DNA of 13,892 nucleotides, from contig QHXD01000090.1 in the NCBI GenBank assembly GCA_003223895.1, positions 2,022 to 15,913 of the forward strand. Direction: 5' to 3'. The DNA comes from Acidobacteriota bacterium. Lineage in GTDB: Bacteria > Acidobacteriota > Terriglobia > 20CM-2-55-15. Made by a program: the position numbers and the translations under genes. Under the pieces are notes generated by a model, which made no database searches, was not told the DNA's origin, and saw only the letters and a program-made list of their open reading frames with translations. Shown here in pieces: positions 6,863 to 13,226 of the stretch; positions within the stretch are counted from its first letter, which is position 1, and each line of letters starts with the position of its first letter.

Positions 6863-7918
6863 ATGAACCCAACATTCGAACACGATCGCATTTCACGGCG
6901 GAGTCTCCTGCTTTCGCTGCCGGCATTGATGATGGCGCCGCGCGCGTTGCTGCAGAACGGCAGCCCACCGATACGCGTGACAGGAATCAATCACGTGACG
7001 CTTCGAGTATCGGACGTGAAGCGTTCCGTGGACTTCTATCAAGGACTCTTCGGCATGCCGGTCATCAGCCGGCAGGGAACGACGAACGCCAATCTTCGAA
7101 TCGGAGCAGGACCGCAATTCCTGGGCTTCAGCGCAGCCGGTTCGGAGGCGCCGAACATCAATCACATCTGCCTGGGCGTGGACAATTTCAATGTCGATCG
7201 AATCATCGGCATTCTGGGGCAGCACGGCATCACGAAGGGTGATTCGGCCGGCCCGATGAAGGTGCGCGTACGCATGCGCGGACCGGAAGCGGGCGGAGCC
7301 AAAGAAGGAACGCCCGAGTTGTCTTTCGGGGATCCCGACGGCATTGTGATTCAGTTGCAGGATCCGCGTTACTGCGGTGGTGCGGGCGCGCTCGGCAACG
7401 TTTGCCCGGCGCCGGAAGCTTCACCGAAGAAAGGGCTGCTGGCTCTTCGCGACTGGAGTCACTGCACGAACTTCGTGTCCGACGCGGCGCGCTCGAACAA
7501 GTTCTACCAGGATCTTTTTGGCTTTGACATTCAGGCCTATCAGGGACCGGGAGCGCCCGTGATGGGTGTCGGTCCCGGCGTTCAATTCCTCATGTTCGCC
7601 GGTGGCGGCGGCGGTCGAGGCGGCGCGAACGCCGCGCCTCGTCCTGCCAGTATCAATCACCTCTGAATGAACATGGAAAATTTCCGCCCGGATTCCGTCA
7701 TCAAGACTCTCGAAAGTTACGGCATCAAACCGAGAGGAAACGCGCAAGGGGCGCCGGGACCGCTCGTCCACTACATCAGCATGCGGATGGAGAATCGCGG
7801 CGGCGCGAAGGAAGGCACGCCGGAACTATATTTTACGGATCCCGACGGCCTGCTGATCCAGCTTCAGGATGTAAAGTATTGCGGAGGCGGCGGCGTCCTC
7901 GGTGATGTGTGCCCCTGA
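6863..7918 (+). CDS. Exported two-domain VOC-family protein with an in-frame TGA at a Cys position
   Basis: The frame is 351 codons if the TGA at 7664-7666 (codon 268) is read through; otherwise it splits into 267 residues and an 83-residue remainder. A twin-arginine-like leader (SRRSLLLSLPALMMAP) is followed by VOC domain 1 (about 37-182) and VOC domain 2 (about 193-351). Both end with (R/K)YCGG.G.LG(N/D)VCP and carry PEL.F.DPDG..IQLQD. In domain 1 the second-module strand reads NINHICLGVDNF; the gap-free counterpart reads SINHL-TGA-MNMENF, so TGA replaces the TGC of Cys103. Metal-ligand-like residues are H44, H101, H200 and H266; the Glu usual in DPDG..IEL is Gln in both halves. The family contains dioxygenases, lyases and isomerases; activity here is unknown. 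Alternatives are selenocysteine insertion, a nonsense mutation, a sequencing error, or reinitiation at the ATG directly after the TGA. Family assignment is secure; the read-through is not. Confidence 0.72.
7664..7701 (+). promoter_or_regulatory. Candidate UGA recoding site with bacterial SECIS-like hairpin
   Basis: Directly after the TGA, 7667-7670 can pair with 7698-7701. A 3-nt bulge follows, then 7674-7678 with 7693-7697 (one U-G pair), a left-side bulge AAUU, and 7683-7685 with 7690-7692. These close a GCCC loop whose first base is G, 20 nt after the TGA. Bacterial SECIS elements are hairpins beginning at or just after UGA, with a G at the start of an apical loop roughly 16-37 nt downstream; this fits loosely. 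A competing small hairpin (GGAA/TTCC, 7675-7685) exists. The folding was done by hand. Confidence 0.35.
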
Positions 7919-7954
7919 TTTGGCTAAACCGGCTTTGCACATAAGTCACGTCAA

Positions 7955-8097
7955 CATCGCCGATTCGCAACCGCCAACAAAGATATGCAACAGCCGTCAC
8001 CGATAATCGCGAATGAGGGAACCGTTAGGCTATTAAAGATAAAGGGGATTGCTGTCGAGTATGGCACATCTTTGTTGGCGGTTGCGTATCGGCGATG
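7955..8097. repeat. MITE-like element family E with 30-nt terminal inverted repeats
   Basis: The left end 7955-7984 and right end 8068-8097 are reverse complements at 29 of 30 positions (left begins CATCGCCGATTCGCAACCGC). They flank an 83-nt interior with no coding capacity. The element starts 36 nt after the VOC stop. A related, internally shortened copy lies at 10781-10820. No target-site duplication is evident. Confidence 0.8.
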
Positions 8098-8279
8098 GCG
8101 GATTTCAGATTAAGGACGCTATGTAACTTCCGGCTTTACATAGGTAATAGCTGGTACCTGACTTCCATGGAGGAAACCCAGTTCCTTCCGTAAAGGTCAC
8201 TAGCCTCCCCACAAGTCCCACTTTTCCTTTCCCCCAAAACGCTTTTCGTTGTGGCGTCTCGATTGCCGGACAACCGTCT
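8098..8279. other. Remainder of the 361-nt gap before the GNAT gene
   Basis: Together with 7919-7954 and the element at 7955-8097 this fills 7919-8279. No credible gene is visible; a 70-codon minus-strand frame has no family features. The only structure seen is a small hairpin with perfect 8-bp arms, CTATGTAA (8119-8126) and TTACATAG (8136-8143), with a 9-nt loop. No clear promoter for the GNAT gene was found. Confidence 0.5.
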
Positions 8280-9470
8280 GTGAGCCTTGAACTGAAGAAC
8301 TCTGCGAGAGGAATCATAGCATTGTCAGAAACTTACACATTGCCCGAGCAGCCTCAACTCAAAGCGCCGCCCGTGGCCTTACCCACCACGGTGGAGTGGG
8401 TCACTCGAGTGGCTGACATCGAATCGCTCGCCAACGAATGGACGGGATTTGAAGAAATTGTGCAGGATCGCACCGTATTTTCCACATTCAAGTTTCTCGC
8501 TACCTGGTACGGCAATTACGCCGGCCCTTATGGCGGAGATCCGCTGATCGGGATTGCCCGTCGCGGAGGAAAGCTCGTTGGCGTCGCCCCCCTCGTGATC
8601 CGCCGCGGATGTCTGGGAAAGGTTCCGCTCACACGAGTGCAGTTCGCCATGCACGACGCTTATTCGGGAGAGTTCTTGGTTGAAGACGATCGCCCCGAAA
8701 CCATTAGCGTCTTCCTCGATTCGCTCGCCGGCGCTGGGAAGTTCGATTTGATCAGCCTCAACGGTATCGAGCCCGGAACCGACCGCTCGCACGCACTCGA
8801 GAATTCAGCGAAACGGCATCGGCTGGCTATCGAGCGAACCAACCATCCCAACGCAATCGTGGACTTGGGTTACGACGATTACTGCCTGCAGATGAGCAGA
8901 AATTTCCGGCGAACGCTGAAACGTCAGGCCCAGCGCGTGATCAGCGCGGGCGCACCGGCAGTTGACGGCGTGCAATTGATGTCCGGGATGGATCGGCTGG
9001 AGTCGCACATCGATCGCCTGATTGCCGTCACCGAAGCCAGCTATAAGCTGAAGGGCCAGCGCCTGGCGGATTGCCACCGTAACTATCTTGGGAAACTGGC
9101 GCGGGACTTTGGTCCGCGTGGGATGCTGCATCTCTCGATCCTGTCGATAAACGGCAGGGATGCGGCAGTGGTGATGGGCCTGGTGGAGCGCGGCGTTTAC
9201 TACGATGTGACCTTGGCGTACGCCGAGGAATTCGCGGAATTGTCACCCGGTGCGTACCTGATGCAGCAGGTGTTGAGCGATCTCGCGTCCCGCGGCGTTC
9301 ACACTCTCGTGTCTCACGGAGCCCATGAATACAAACGCCGCTGGTCGACCGCGTTCGTGCCGAGCACGCGCGTGTTCCTGTTTTCCAGAACCAGTTCGGG
9401 TCTTTTGAGCCGATTCATCCGGTTCAGGATGGGGCCGGTCTGGCAAAGATTCGGCGCCGAGGATCCCTAA
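8280..9470 (+). CDS. GNAT-fold acyltransferase, BioF2-like / Acetyltransf_6
   Basis: 396 residues from a GTG at 8280, with no signal peptide or membrane segment, so cytoplasmic. It has the layout of the Acetyltransf_6 (BioF2-like, CelD/FemAB-related) family. The first half-domain carries GIARRGGKLVGVAPLV (91-106). The central basic motif NFRRTLKRQAQRV (208-220) begins the second acyltransferase half. The C-terminal signature is GAYLMQQVLSDLASRGV followed by HGAHEYKRRWST (324-357), matching the usual fold-closing YK..W block. Relatives transfer acyl or aminoacyl groups in cell-wall, polysaccharide or exosortase-linked contexts; no target can be named. A TTG at 8322 with AGGA 9 nt upstream gives a start 14 residues shorter and is a reasonable alternative, because the GTG has no good ribosome-binding site. 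The nitrile hydratase operon converges on it from the right. Confidence 0.85.
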   Translation: MSLELKNSARGIIALSETYTLPEQPQLKAPPVALPTTVEWVTRVADIESLANEWTGFEEIVQDRTVFSTFKFLATWYGNYAGPYGGDPLIGIARRGGKLVGVAPLVIRRGCLGKVPLTRVQFAMHDAYSGEFLVEDDRPETISVFLDSLAGAGKFDLISLNGIEPGTDRSHALENSAKRHRLAIERTNHPNAIVDLGYDDYCLQMSRNFRRTLKRQAQRVISAGAPAVDGVQLMSGMDRLESHIDRLIAVTEASYKLKGQRLADCHRNYLGKLARDFGPRGMLHLSILSINGRDAAVVMGLVERGVYYDVTLAYAEEFAELSPGAYLMQQVLSDLASRGVHTLVSHGAHEYKRRWSTAFVPSTRVFLFSRTSSGLLSRFIRFRMGPVWQRFGAEDP

Positions 9471-9479
9471 GTGCCAGAG

Positions 9480-9502
9480 CGCGATCCGGTTCTGGAATCG
9501 CG
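9480..9502. terminator. Hairpin in the 32-nt convergent gap
   Basis: CGCGAT (9480-9485) pairs with ATCGCG (9497-9502). Two more C-G pairs continue inside past a single bulged base. It lies between the stops of the GNAT gene and the nitrile hydratase beta gene. There is no U-tract, so intrinsic termination is weak; position alone suggests a shared end signal. Confidence 0.35.
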
Positions 9503-10162
9503 TCAGATCGGCTCGAGATAGTCCTCAAACAAATCGACGTAGACCGCATCGCGTGGCGCTGCCTGCGCGCCCCACAATTCGCGCGCAGCAAAACGCACGG
9601 AGTAAAGGTGCTGCGGTTTCTCTCCGAGAAAGTGAGCATTCGTGTCAGGAAAAACAAAAACACCGTGGTTTCGAACGATCGTGCCGGTCTTGCCACGCAC
9701 GTAGCGCGGAAGACGCGTGTGACCGGACGGATGGAAGTTGAGCGCCCGTACTTTCTGGTCCACCTTGAAGCGGGCTGCCGCAGCCACATCCCGGCTTGCA
9801 GCCGCTCCACGGCGGACAGTGCCCGGGACCATATCCGCGGTGAGCGGTGGCGTGGCCTTCGGCGCACCGGGTGCCGGCTTGCCGGTTTCGATTTCGGCGC
9901 GGGTCACCAGGCCGCTTTTCACCATGATCTGGACGAGCCGTTCAAGCCAGGACTCGTAGTAGCTCATCCGCAGATAGTCTTCTGCCGGAAGCAGCTCTCT
10001 CTGATGACGCGCGGCGTCGATATTCCATTTGCGCCATGCAGCCATGGCGCGCGTGAGCGCGTATGTCCGTGCTTCCCAGGGCGCGTGAAACACGGGTTCG
10101 TTCTTCTCGTATTCGATCCGGCCGAGGCCGTGCATGCCGCCCATGTCGTGTACCCCGTTCAT
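9503..10162 (-). CDS. nthB: Nitrile hydratase beta subunit
   Basis: 219 residues, typical length for the beta chain that pairs with alpha to hydrate nitriles to amides. The N-terminus MNGVHDMGGMHGLGRIE is the family signature. Residues 30-85 form the helical region (WEARTYALTRAMAAWRKWNI; YYESWLERLVQIMVKSGLVT). The C-terminal SH3-like barrel includes FKVDQKVRALN, GHTRLPRYVRGKTGTIV and HLYSVRFAARELWG, ending DAVYVDLFEDYLEPI. Its ATG overlaps the alpha stop as ATGA at 10162-10159, so the subunits are translationally coupled. The full length and complete N-terminus argue against its being one of the small beta-like activator proteins. The next feature downstream is the convergent GNAT gene, so the operon ends here with no metallochaperone gene. 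Confidence 0.95.
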   Translation of the reverse strand: MNGVHDMGGMHGLGRIEYEKNEPVFHAPWEARTYALTRAMAAWRKWNIDAARHQRELLPAEDYLRMSYYESWLERLVQIMVKSGLVTRAEIETGKPAPGAPKATPPLTADMVPGTVRRGAAASRDVAAAARFKVDQKVRALNFHPSGHTRLPRYVRGKTGTIVRNHGVFVFPDTNAHFLGEKPQHLYSVRFAARELWGAQAAPRDAVYVDLFEDYLEPI

Positions 10163-10749
10163 AGCCTGGCGACACCGATCATCGCATCGCGCGTGACCAG
10201 CGCAGCGAGCTCTTGCTCAGTCATTTTTTCGCTGCCGGCCGGACGCTCTGGAAGCACAAGGTAGCGAATCTCCGCCGTGCTGTCCCATACGCGAATCTCG
10301 ACATCCTGCGGCAACTCCAGGCCAAACTCAGCAAGGACGCCGCGAGGATCGATGACGGCTCGAGACCGGTACGGCGCTGATTTGTACCAGACCGGCGGCA
10401 AACCGAGAACCGGCCAGGGATAGCACGAGCACAGTGTGCAAACAACCAGGTTGTGCACGCTGGATTCGTTCTCCACCACGACCATGTGCTCCCCCTGCGC
10501 ACCCGTGTACCCAAGTTCGGCGATCGCGGCGGTTGCGTCCTGGAGCAGGCGTTTCTTGTAGGCCGGATCGACCCAGGCTCGTGCCACAACCCGCCCACCG
10601 TTACGCGGACCGATCTTGTGTTCGTAGGTGTCGACTAATGCGTCGAGCGCCGCCGGATCGACGAGCCCTTTTTCCACGAGCAACGACTCGAGCGCTTTGA
10701 CCCGGAGAGTGAGATCCGAAGGAAGTGTCTGATGGTTATGATCTTCCAT
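10159..10749 (-). CDS. nthA: Nitrile hydratase alpha subunit, cobalt-type motif
   Basis: 196 residues. The metal-binding segment VVCTLCSCYPWPVLGLPPVW spans 102-121. The three Cys of CTLCSC (104, 107, 109) with Ser108 form the claw setting in which two Cys are oxidised to sulfinic and sulfenic acids. Thr between the first Cys and Leu is typical of Co(III) enzymes, whereas iron enzymes have CSLCSC. Other family blocks are ARAWVDPAYKKRLLQDATAA, HMVVVENESSVHN and DPRGVLAEFGLELP. I start at the ATG at 10749; a longer frame to a TTG at 10794 would run into repeat sequence. No Shine-Dalgarno is visible, and TAGAAT lies about 9 nt upstream, so a leaderless mRNA is possible. The alpha-beta order is seen in several cobalt systems, but the usual activator gene is missing within the window. 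The product amide would need an amidase, also not here. Confidence 0.95.
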   Translation of the reverse strand: MEDHNHQTLPSDLTLRVKALESLLVEKGLVDPAALDALVDTYEHKIGPRNGGRVVARAWVDPAYKKRLLQDATAAIAELGYTGAQGEHMVVVENESSVHNLVVCTLCSCYPWPVLGLPPVWYKSAPYRSRAVIDPRGVLAEFGLELPQDVEIRVWDSTAEIRYLVLPERPAGSEKMTEQELAALVTRDAMIGVARL

Positions 10750-10757
10750 GCGGCAAT

Positions 10758-10763
10758 ATTCTA
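10758..10763 (-). promoter_or_regulatory. Candidate -10 box of the nitrile hydratase operon
   Basis: TAGAAT on the minus strand matches TATAAT at 5 of 6 positions. The expected start would be about 2 nt before the alpha ATG. No convincing -35 lies at 17 nt; that position is CGGCGA, inside the shortened family E repeat. Evidence is weak. Confidence 0.25.
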
Positions 10764-10780
10764 CTGCAGTGTTCCCGTCC

Positions 10781-10820
10781 TCGCCGATACGCAACCGCCG
10801 TCACCGATGACGCGAATGAA
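10781..10820. repeat. Shortened copy of repeat family E
   Basis: 10781-10799 equals 7957-7975 except for one base, and is identical to the reverse complement of the other arm of that element. 10800-10819 then matches 7996-8016 with small changes. The 20 nt between (7976-7995 of the full copy) are missing. The full copy has imperfect direct repeats, GCAACCGCC and GCAACAGCC, at the deletion ends, suggesting loss by slippage. Confidence 0.7.
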
Positions 10821-10834
10821 CAGCGGTTCCGTCT

Positions 10835-10868
10835 ACTGTAGCGGCGGTCTATAGAGCGCCGCTACAGT
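10835..10868. repeat. Palindromic repeat family A, copy 2
   Basis: Arms ACTGTAGCGGCG (10835-10846) and CGCCGCTACAGT (10857-10868) are perfect complements. Much of the 10-nt centre is itself palindromic (TCTATAGA). The arm is the same as in the copy at 1130-1164, with a different centre. It sits between the divergent nitrile hydratase and cytochrome genes. Confidence 0.85.
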
Positions 10869-10881
10869 CCGCCGGGATTCA

Positions 10882-10910
10882 TTGACAGCTTTGGCTCTAT
10901 GTAATACTTT
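10882..10910 (+). promoter_or_regulatory. Candidate promoter of the DUF1592-type gene
   Basis: A perfect TTGACA (10882-10887) is followed at 17 nt by TACTTT (10905-10910, 3 of 6 matches); TAATAC at 10902-10907 is a better -10, but with only a 14-nt spacer. Either would put the RNA start within about 15 nt of the ATG at 10925. Confidence 0.35.
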
Positions 10911-10924
10911 TGGCACGTAAAACT

Positions 10925-12910
10925 ATGAAAAGCCTTCTTATTATCGGCGGAATCCTCTTCGTTTGCATCGGGCTGGCCCTGGGACAAAATGCCGGCGGAC
11001 CTGCGCCCGCGCCTCGTGCTCTGCTAGATCAGTATTGCGTCACTTGCCACAACCAGAAACTGAAGACGGCCGGACTCGCATTGGACCAGATGGATCCGTC
11101 GAACCCGGCTCAGAACACCGAGGCGTGGGAAAAAGTCGTCCGCAAACTTCGAGCCGGCGTGATGCCGCCGCAGGGCATGCCGAGGCCCAATCCGTCCTCC
11201 TACGAAGCACTGACGGTCTCGCTGGAGACTGCGTTGGATCGTGCTGCCGAAACGAAACCGAAACTTCCGGCTCCGGGCGTGCACCGGATGAACCGGACGG
11301 AATACGCCAACGCGATTCGCGAAATCCTCGGCCTCGACATCGATCCCACGGTATATCTCCCGGCCGACGATACCAGTTACGGATTCGACAACGTGGTGAG
11401 CGGGCTTCAAATGTCGCCCGCGCTGGTAGAAGGATATGTTACGGCAGCCTCGAAAGTGAGCCGCCTGGCGCTGGGACGCGACACGGCTCCGGGCCGAAGG
11501 ATTTACTACGCTCGCGAGGATTATTCGCAGGAAGAACACGTCGAAGGTCTGCCATTCGGGACGCGAGGCGGGATCCTCGCTCATCATTATTTCCCGGCCG
11601 ATGGAGAGTACATCATCTCCTGGGTTCCTATAAGAAACACAGTCGGCACCTTGTATGGCGGCGACAGCGAAAACGAGCAGGTCGAACTTACAATCGACGG
11701 CGAGCGGGTCAAGCTGTATCAGGTCGGTAAGGACATACCGCTCACGGCCAATGTCCAGGCCGATAAAAACGAAGTTCGTGTTTCTGTGAAAGGCGGCCAG
11801 CACGCCGTGGGCGTTGCCTTTATCGCGAACACATACATTCCTCATGTTTTCCTGAACCGCTCCTATCGCCGAAGCATTTTGGACGACAATCCGATCGACG
11901 GCATAATGCAGACGCCACAGGTGAGCCGGATCACGATCCAGGGCCCGGTCAACGGCCTGCCTGCACAGGACACACCCAGCCGCAAAAAGATTCTCATATG
12001 CAGTCCCACTACGCCGCGCGAAGAACCTGCATGCGCCAAAACGATCCTCAGCACCCTGGCGCGAAGGGCTTACAGACGGCCACTGACCAGCAAGGATACG
12101 GAGACTCTGCTGAATTTCTACCGGAGCGGCCGGGAGAGCGGTAATTTTGAAGACGGTATCGAAAGAGGCCTGCAGTTCATCCTTGCCCACCCGGAATTTG
12201 TATTCCGCAGCGAGACGGCGCCTGCCAACGTCAAGCCTGGCGAATTGTATCGGATCAGCGATCTGGAGCTGGCCTCGCGCTTGTCGTTTTTCCTGTGGAG
12301 CAACGGTCCGGACGACGAGCTCATCAACCTCGCCGGTCAGGGAAAACTGAGAGATCCCAAGGTCCTCGAACAGCAAGTGCGGCGCATGCTTGCCGATCCA
12401 CGATCGCAGGAGCTGGTGAAGAATTTCGCCGGACAGTGGCTCGGCTTGCGGACGTTGCAGAGCCAGACTCCGGAAGGAACGGTTTATCCCGACTTCGACG
12501 ACAACCTGCGGCAGGCGATGCGGACGGAAGCGGAGATGTTCTTTGAGAGCATCCTGCGCGAAGATCGCAGCGTGAGCGAATTGCTGACGGCCGACTACAC
12601 CTTCGTCAACGAACGGCTGGCTGCACATTATGGGATTCCCAACGTTTATGGAACCCAGTTCCGGCGCGTGAAGCTGGAGGGGCCTCTGGACGTGCGCCGG
12701 GGACTGCTCGGAAAGGGGAGCGTCCAGCTCGTGACTTCGAACTCCGACAGGACCTCGCCCGTGCTGCGCGGCAAATGGGTTCTCGAGAATATTCTGGGCA
12801 CGCATCCTCCCGATCCGCCACCCAACGTTCCGCCGCTGAAGCCCAACCCAACTGCCGGGGCACAGACGATGCGTCAGCGCATGGATCGGCTTCTCTCTGG
12901 AAAACTTTGA
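10925..12910 (+). CDS. DUF1592/DUF1587 planctomycete-type cytochrome protein, truncated by frameshift
   Basis: 661 residues from the ATG at 10925; a TTG at 10910 gives five extra residues before an otherwise normal signal peptide (1-20, IIGGILFVCIGLALG). Residues 33-55 hold a cytochrome-like YCVTCHNQKLKTAGLALD with the heme motif CVTCH (38-42). A DUF1587/PSD3 block follows (HRMNRTEYANAIREILGLD, 120-138), then DUF1595 (LARRAYRRPLTSKDTETLLNFY, about 375-400), DUF1592/PSD4 (YRISDLELASRLSFFLW from about 442) and DUF1588/PSCyt3 (RGKWVLENILGTHPPDPPPNVPPL, near 620-645). The frame then reads QTMRQRMDRLLSGKL and stops, where family members continue with HR.NP.CASCH..MDP.GF. The missing end appears in another frame immediately downstream. 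These exported proteins are typically encoded beside DUF1552 proteins, as here, and may act in periplasmic redox; the exact function is unknown. No Shine-Dalgarno is visible. Confidence 0.88.
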   Translation: MKSLLIIGGILFVCIGLALGQNAGGPAPAPRALLDQYCVTCHNQKLKTAGLALDQMDPSNPAQNTEAWEKVVRKLRAGVMPPQGMPRPNPSSYEALTVSLETALDRAAETKPKLPAPGVHRMNRTEYANAIREILGLDIDPTVYLPADDTSYGFDNVVSGLQMSPALVEGYVTAASKVSRLALGRDTAPGRRIYYAREDYSQEEHVEGLPFGTRGGILAHHYFPADGEYIISWVPIRNTVGTLYGGDSENEQVELTIDGERVKLYQVGKDIPLTANVQADKNEVRVSVKGGQHAVGVAFIANTYIPHVFLNRSYRRSILDDNPIDGIMQTPQVSRITIQGPVNGLPAQDTPSRKKILICSPTTPREEPACAKTILSTLARRAYRRPLTSKDTETLLNFYRSGRESGNFEDGIERGLQFILAHPEFVFRSETAPANVKPGELYRISDLELASRLSFFLWSNGPDDELINLAGQGKLRDPKVLEQQVRRMLADPRSQELVKNFAGQWLGLRTLQSQTPEGTVYPDFDDNLRQAMRTEAEMFFESILREDRSVSELLTADYTFVNERLAAHYGIPNVYGTQFRRVKLEGPLDVRRGLLGKGSVQLVTSNSDRTSPVLRGKWVLENILGTHPPDPPPNVPPLKPNPTAGAQTMRQRMDRLLSGKL

Positions 12911-13217
12911 TGGAAGCGGAAGGTGGCGCACGAAGGACGCTGGACGAAACATCGATGCGTCGGGTCAGCTCGTGGACGGAAGCCCGATAAACGGAGTAGT
13001 GAGCCTGCGAGAAGCTCTCGTACGCTACTCCCCGCAATTCGTACGGACAGTGACGGAAAAGTTGCTTACGTATGCCCTGGGTCGTGGAGTAGAGTACGAC
13101 GATATGCCGATGGTACGCTCCATCGTGCGTGAGGCCGGCAAGACCGATTACCGTTTCTCGGAGCTTGTGCTTGAAATCATAAAGAGCACGCCGTTTCAAA
13201 TGAATCGCAAAATTTGA
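12885..13217 (+). pseudogene. Out-of-frame C-terminal remainder of the DUF1592 protein (DUF1588 end and DUF1585)
   Basis: Starting with ATC at 12885, one frame off the upstream gene, the sequence reads IGFSLENFDGSGRWRTKDAG, then IDASGQLVDGSPINGVVSL, FVRTVTEKLLTYALGRGVEY and a terminal ELVLEIIKSTPFQMN followed by RKI. These are the conserved end of DUF1588 and the whole DUF1585/PSD2 domain. The frame runs to TGA at 13215-13217 without any stop, and the residues look intact, so the break is recent or is an assembly error. An internal GTG at 12972 could start an 81-residue product, but nothing suggests independent translation. The residues that should join the halves, including the expected CxxCH, are absent from every frame. 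Confidence 0.85.
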
Positions 13218-13226
13218 GCTATGTCA

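Noticed and set aside
8105..8317. 70-codon minus-strand open frame in the gap before the GNAT gene
   Set aside because: It has no ribosome-binding site or recognisable motif, and it overlaps the GNAT start and a hairpin.
10911..10917. TGGCACG as a sigma-54 -24 element before the DUF1592 gene
   Set aside because: No TTGC-like -12 element follows at the right spacing, and transcription would begin inside the coding sequence.
12908..12910. TGA ending the DUF1592 reading frame as a second selenocysteine codon
   Set aside because: Codons after this TGA in the same frame have no family similarity, whereas the expected sequence resumes in another frame from 12885. This is a frameshift, not recoding.
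11024..12952. 642-codon open frame antisense to the DUF1592 gene
   Set aside because: The plus strand encodes clear conserved domains with a heme motif and a signal peptide. The antisense product has no recognisable motif or leader.
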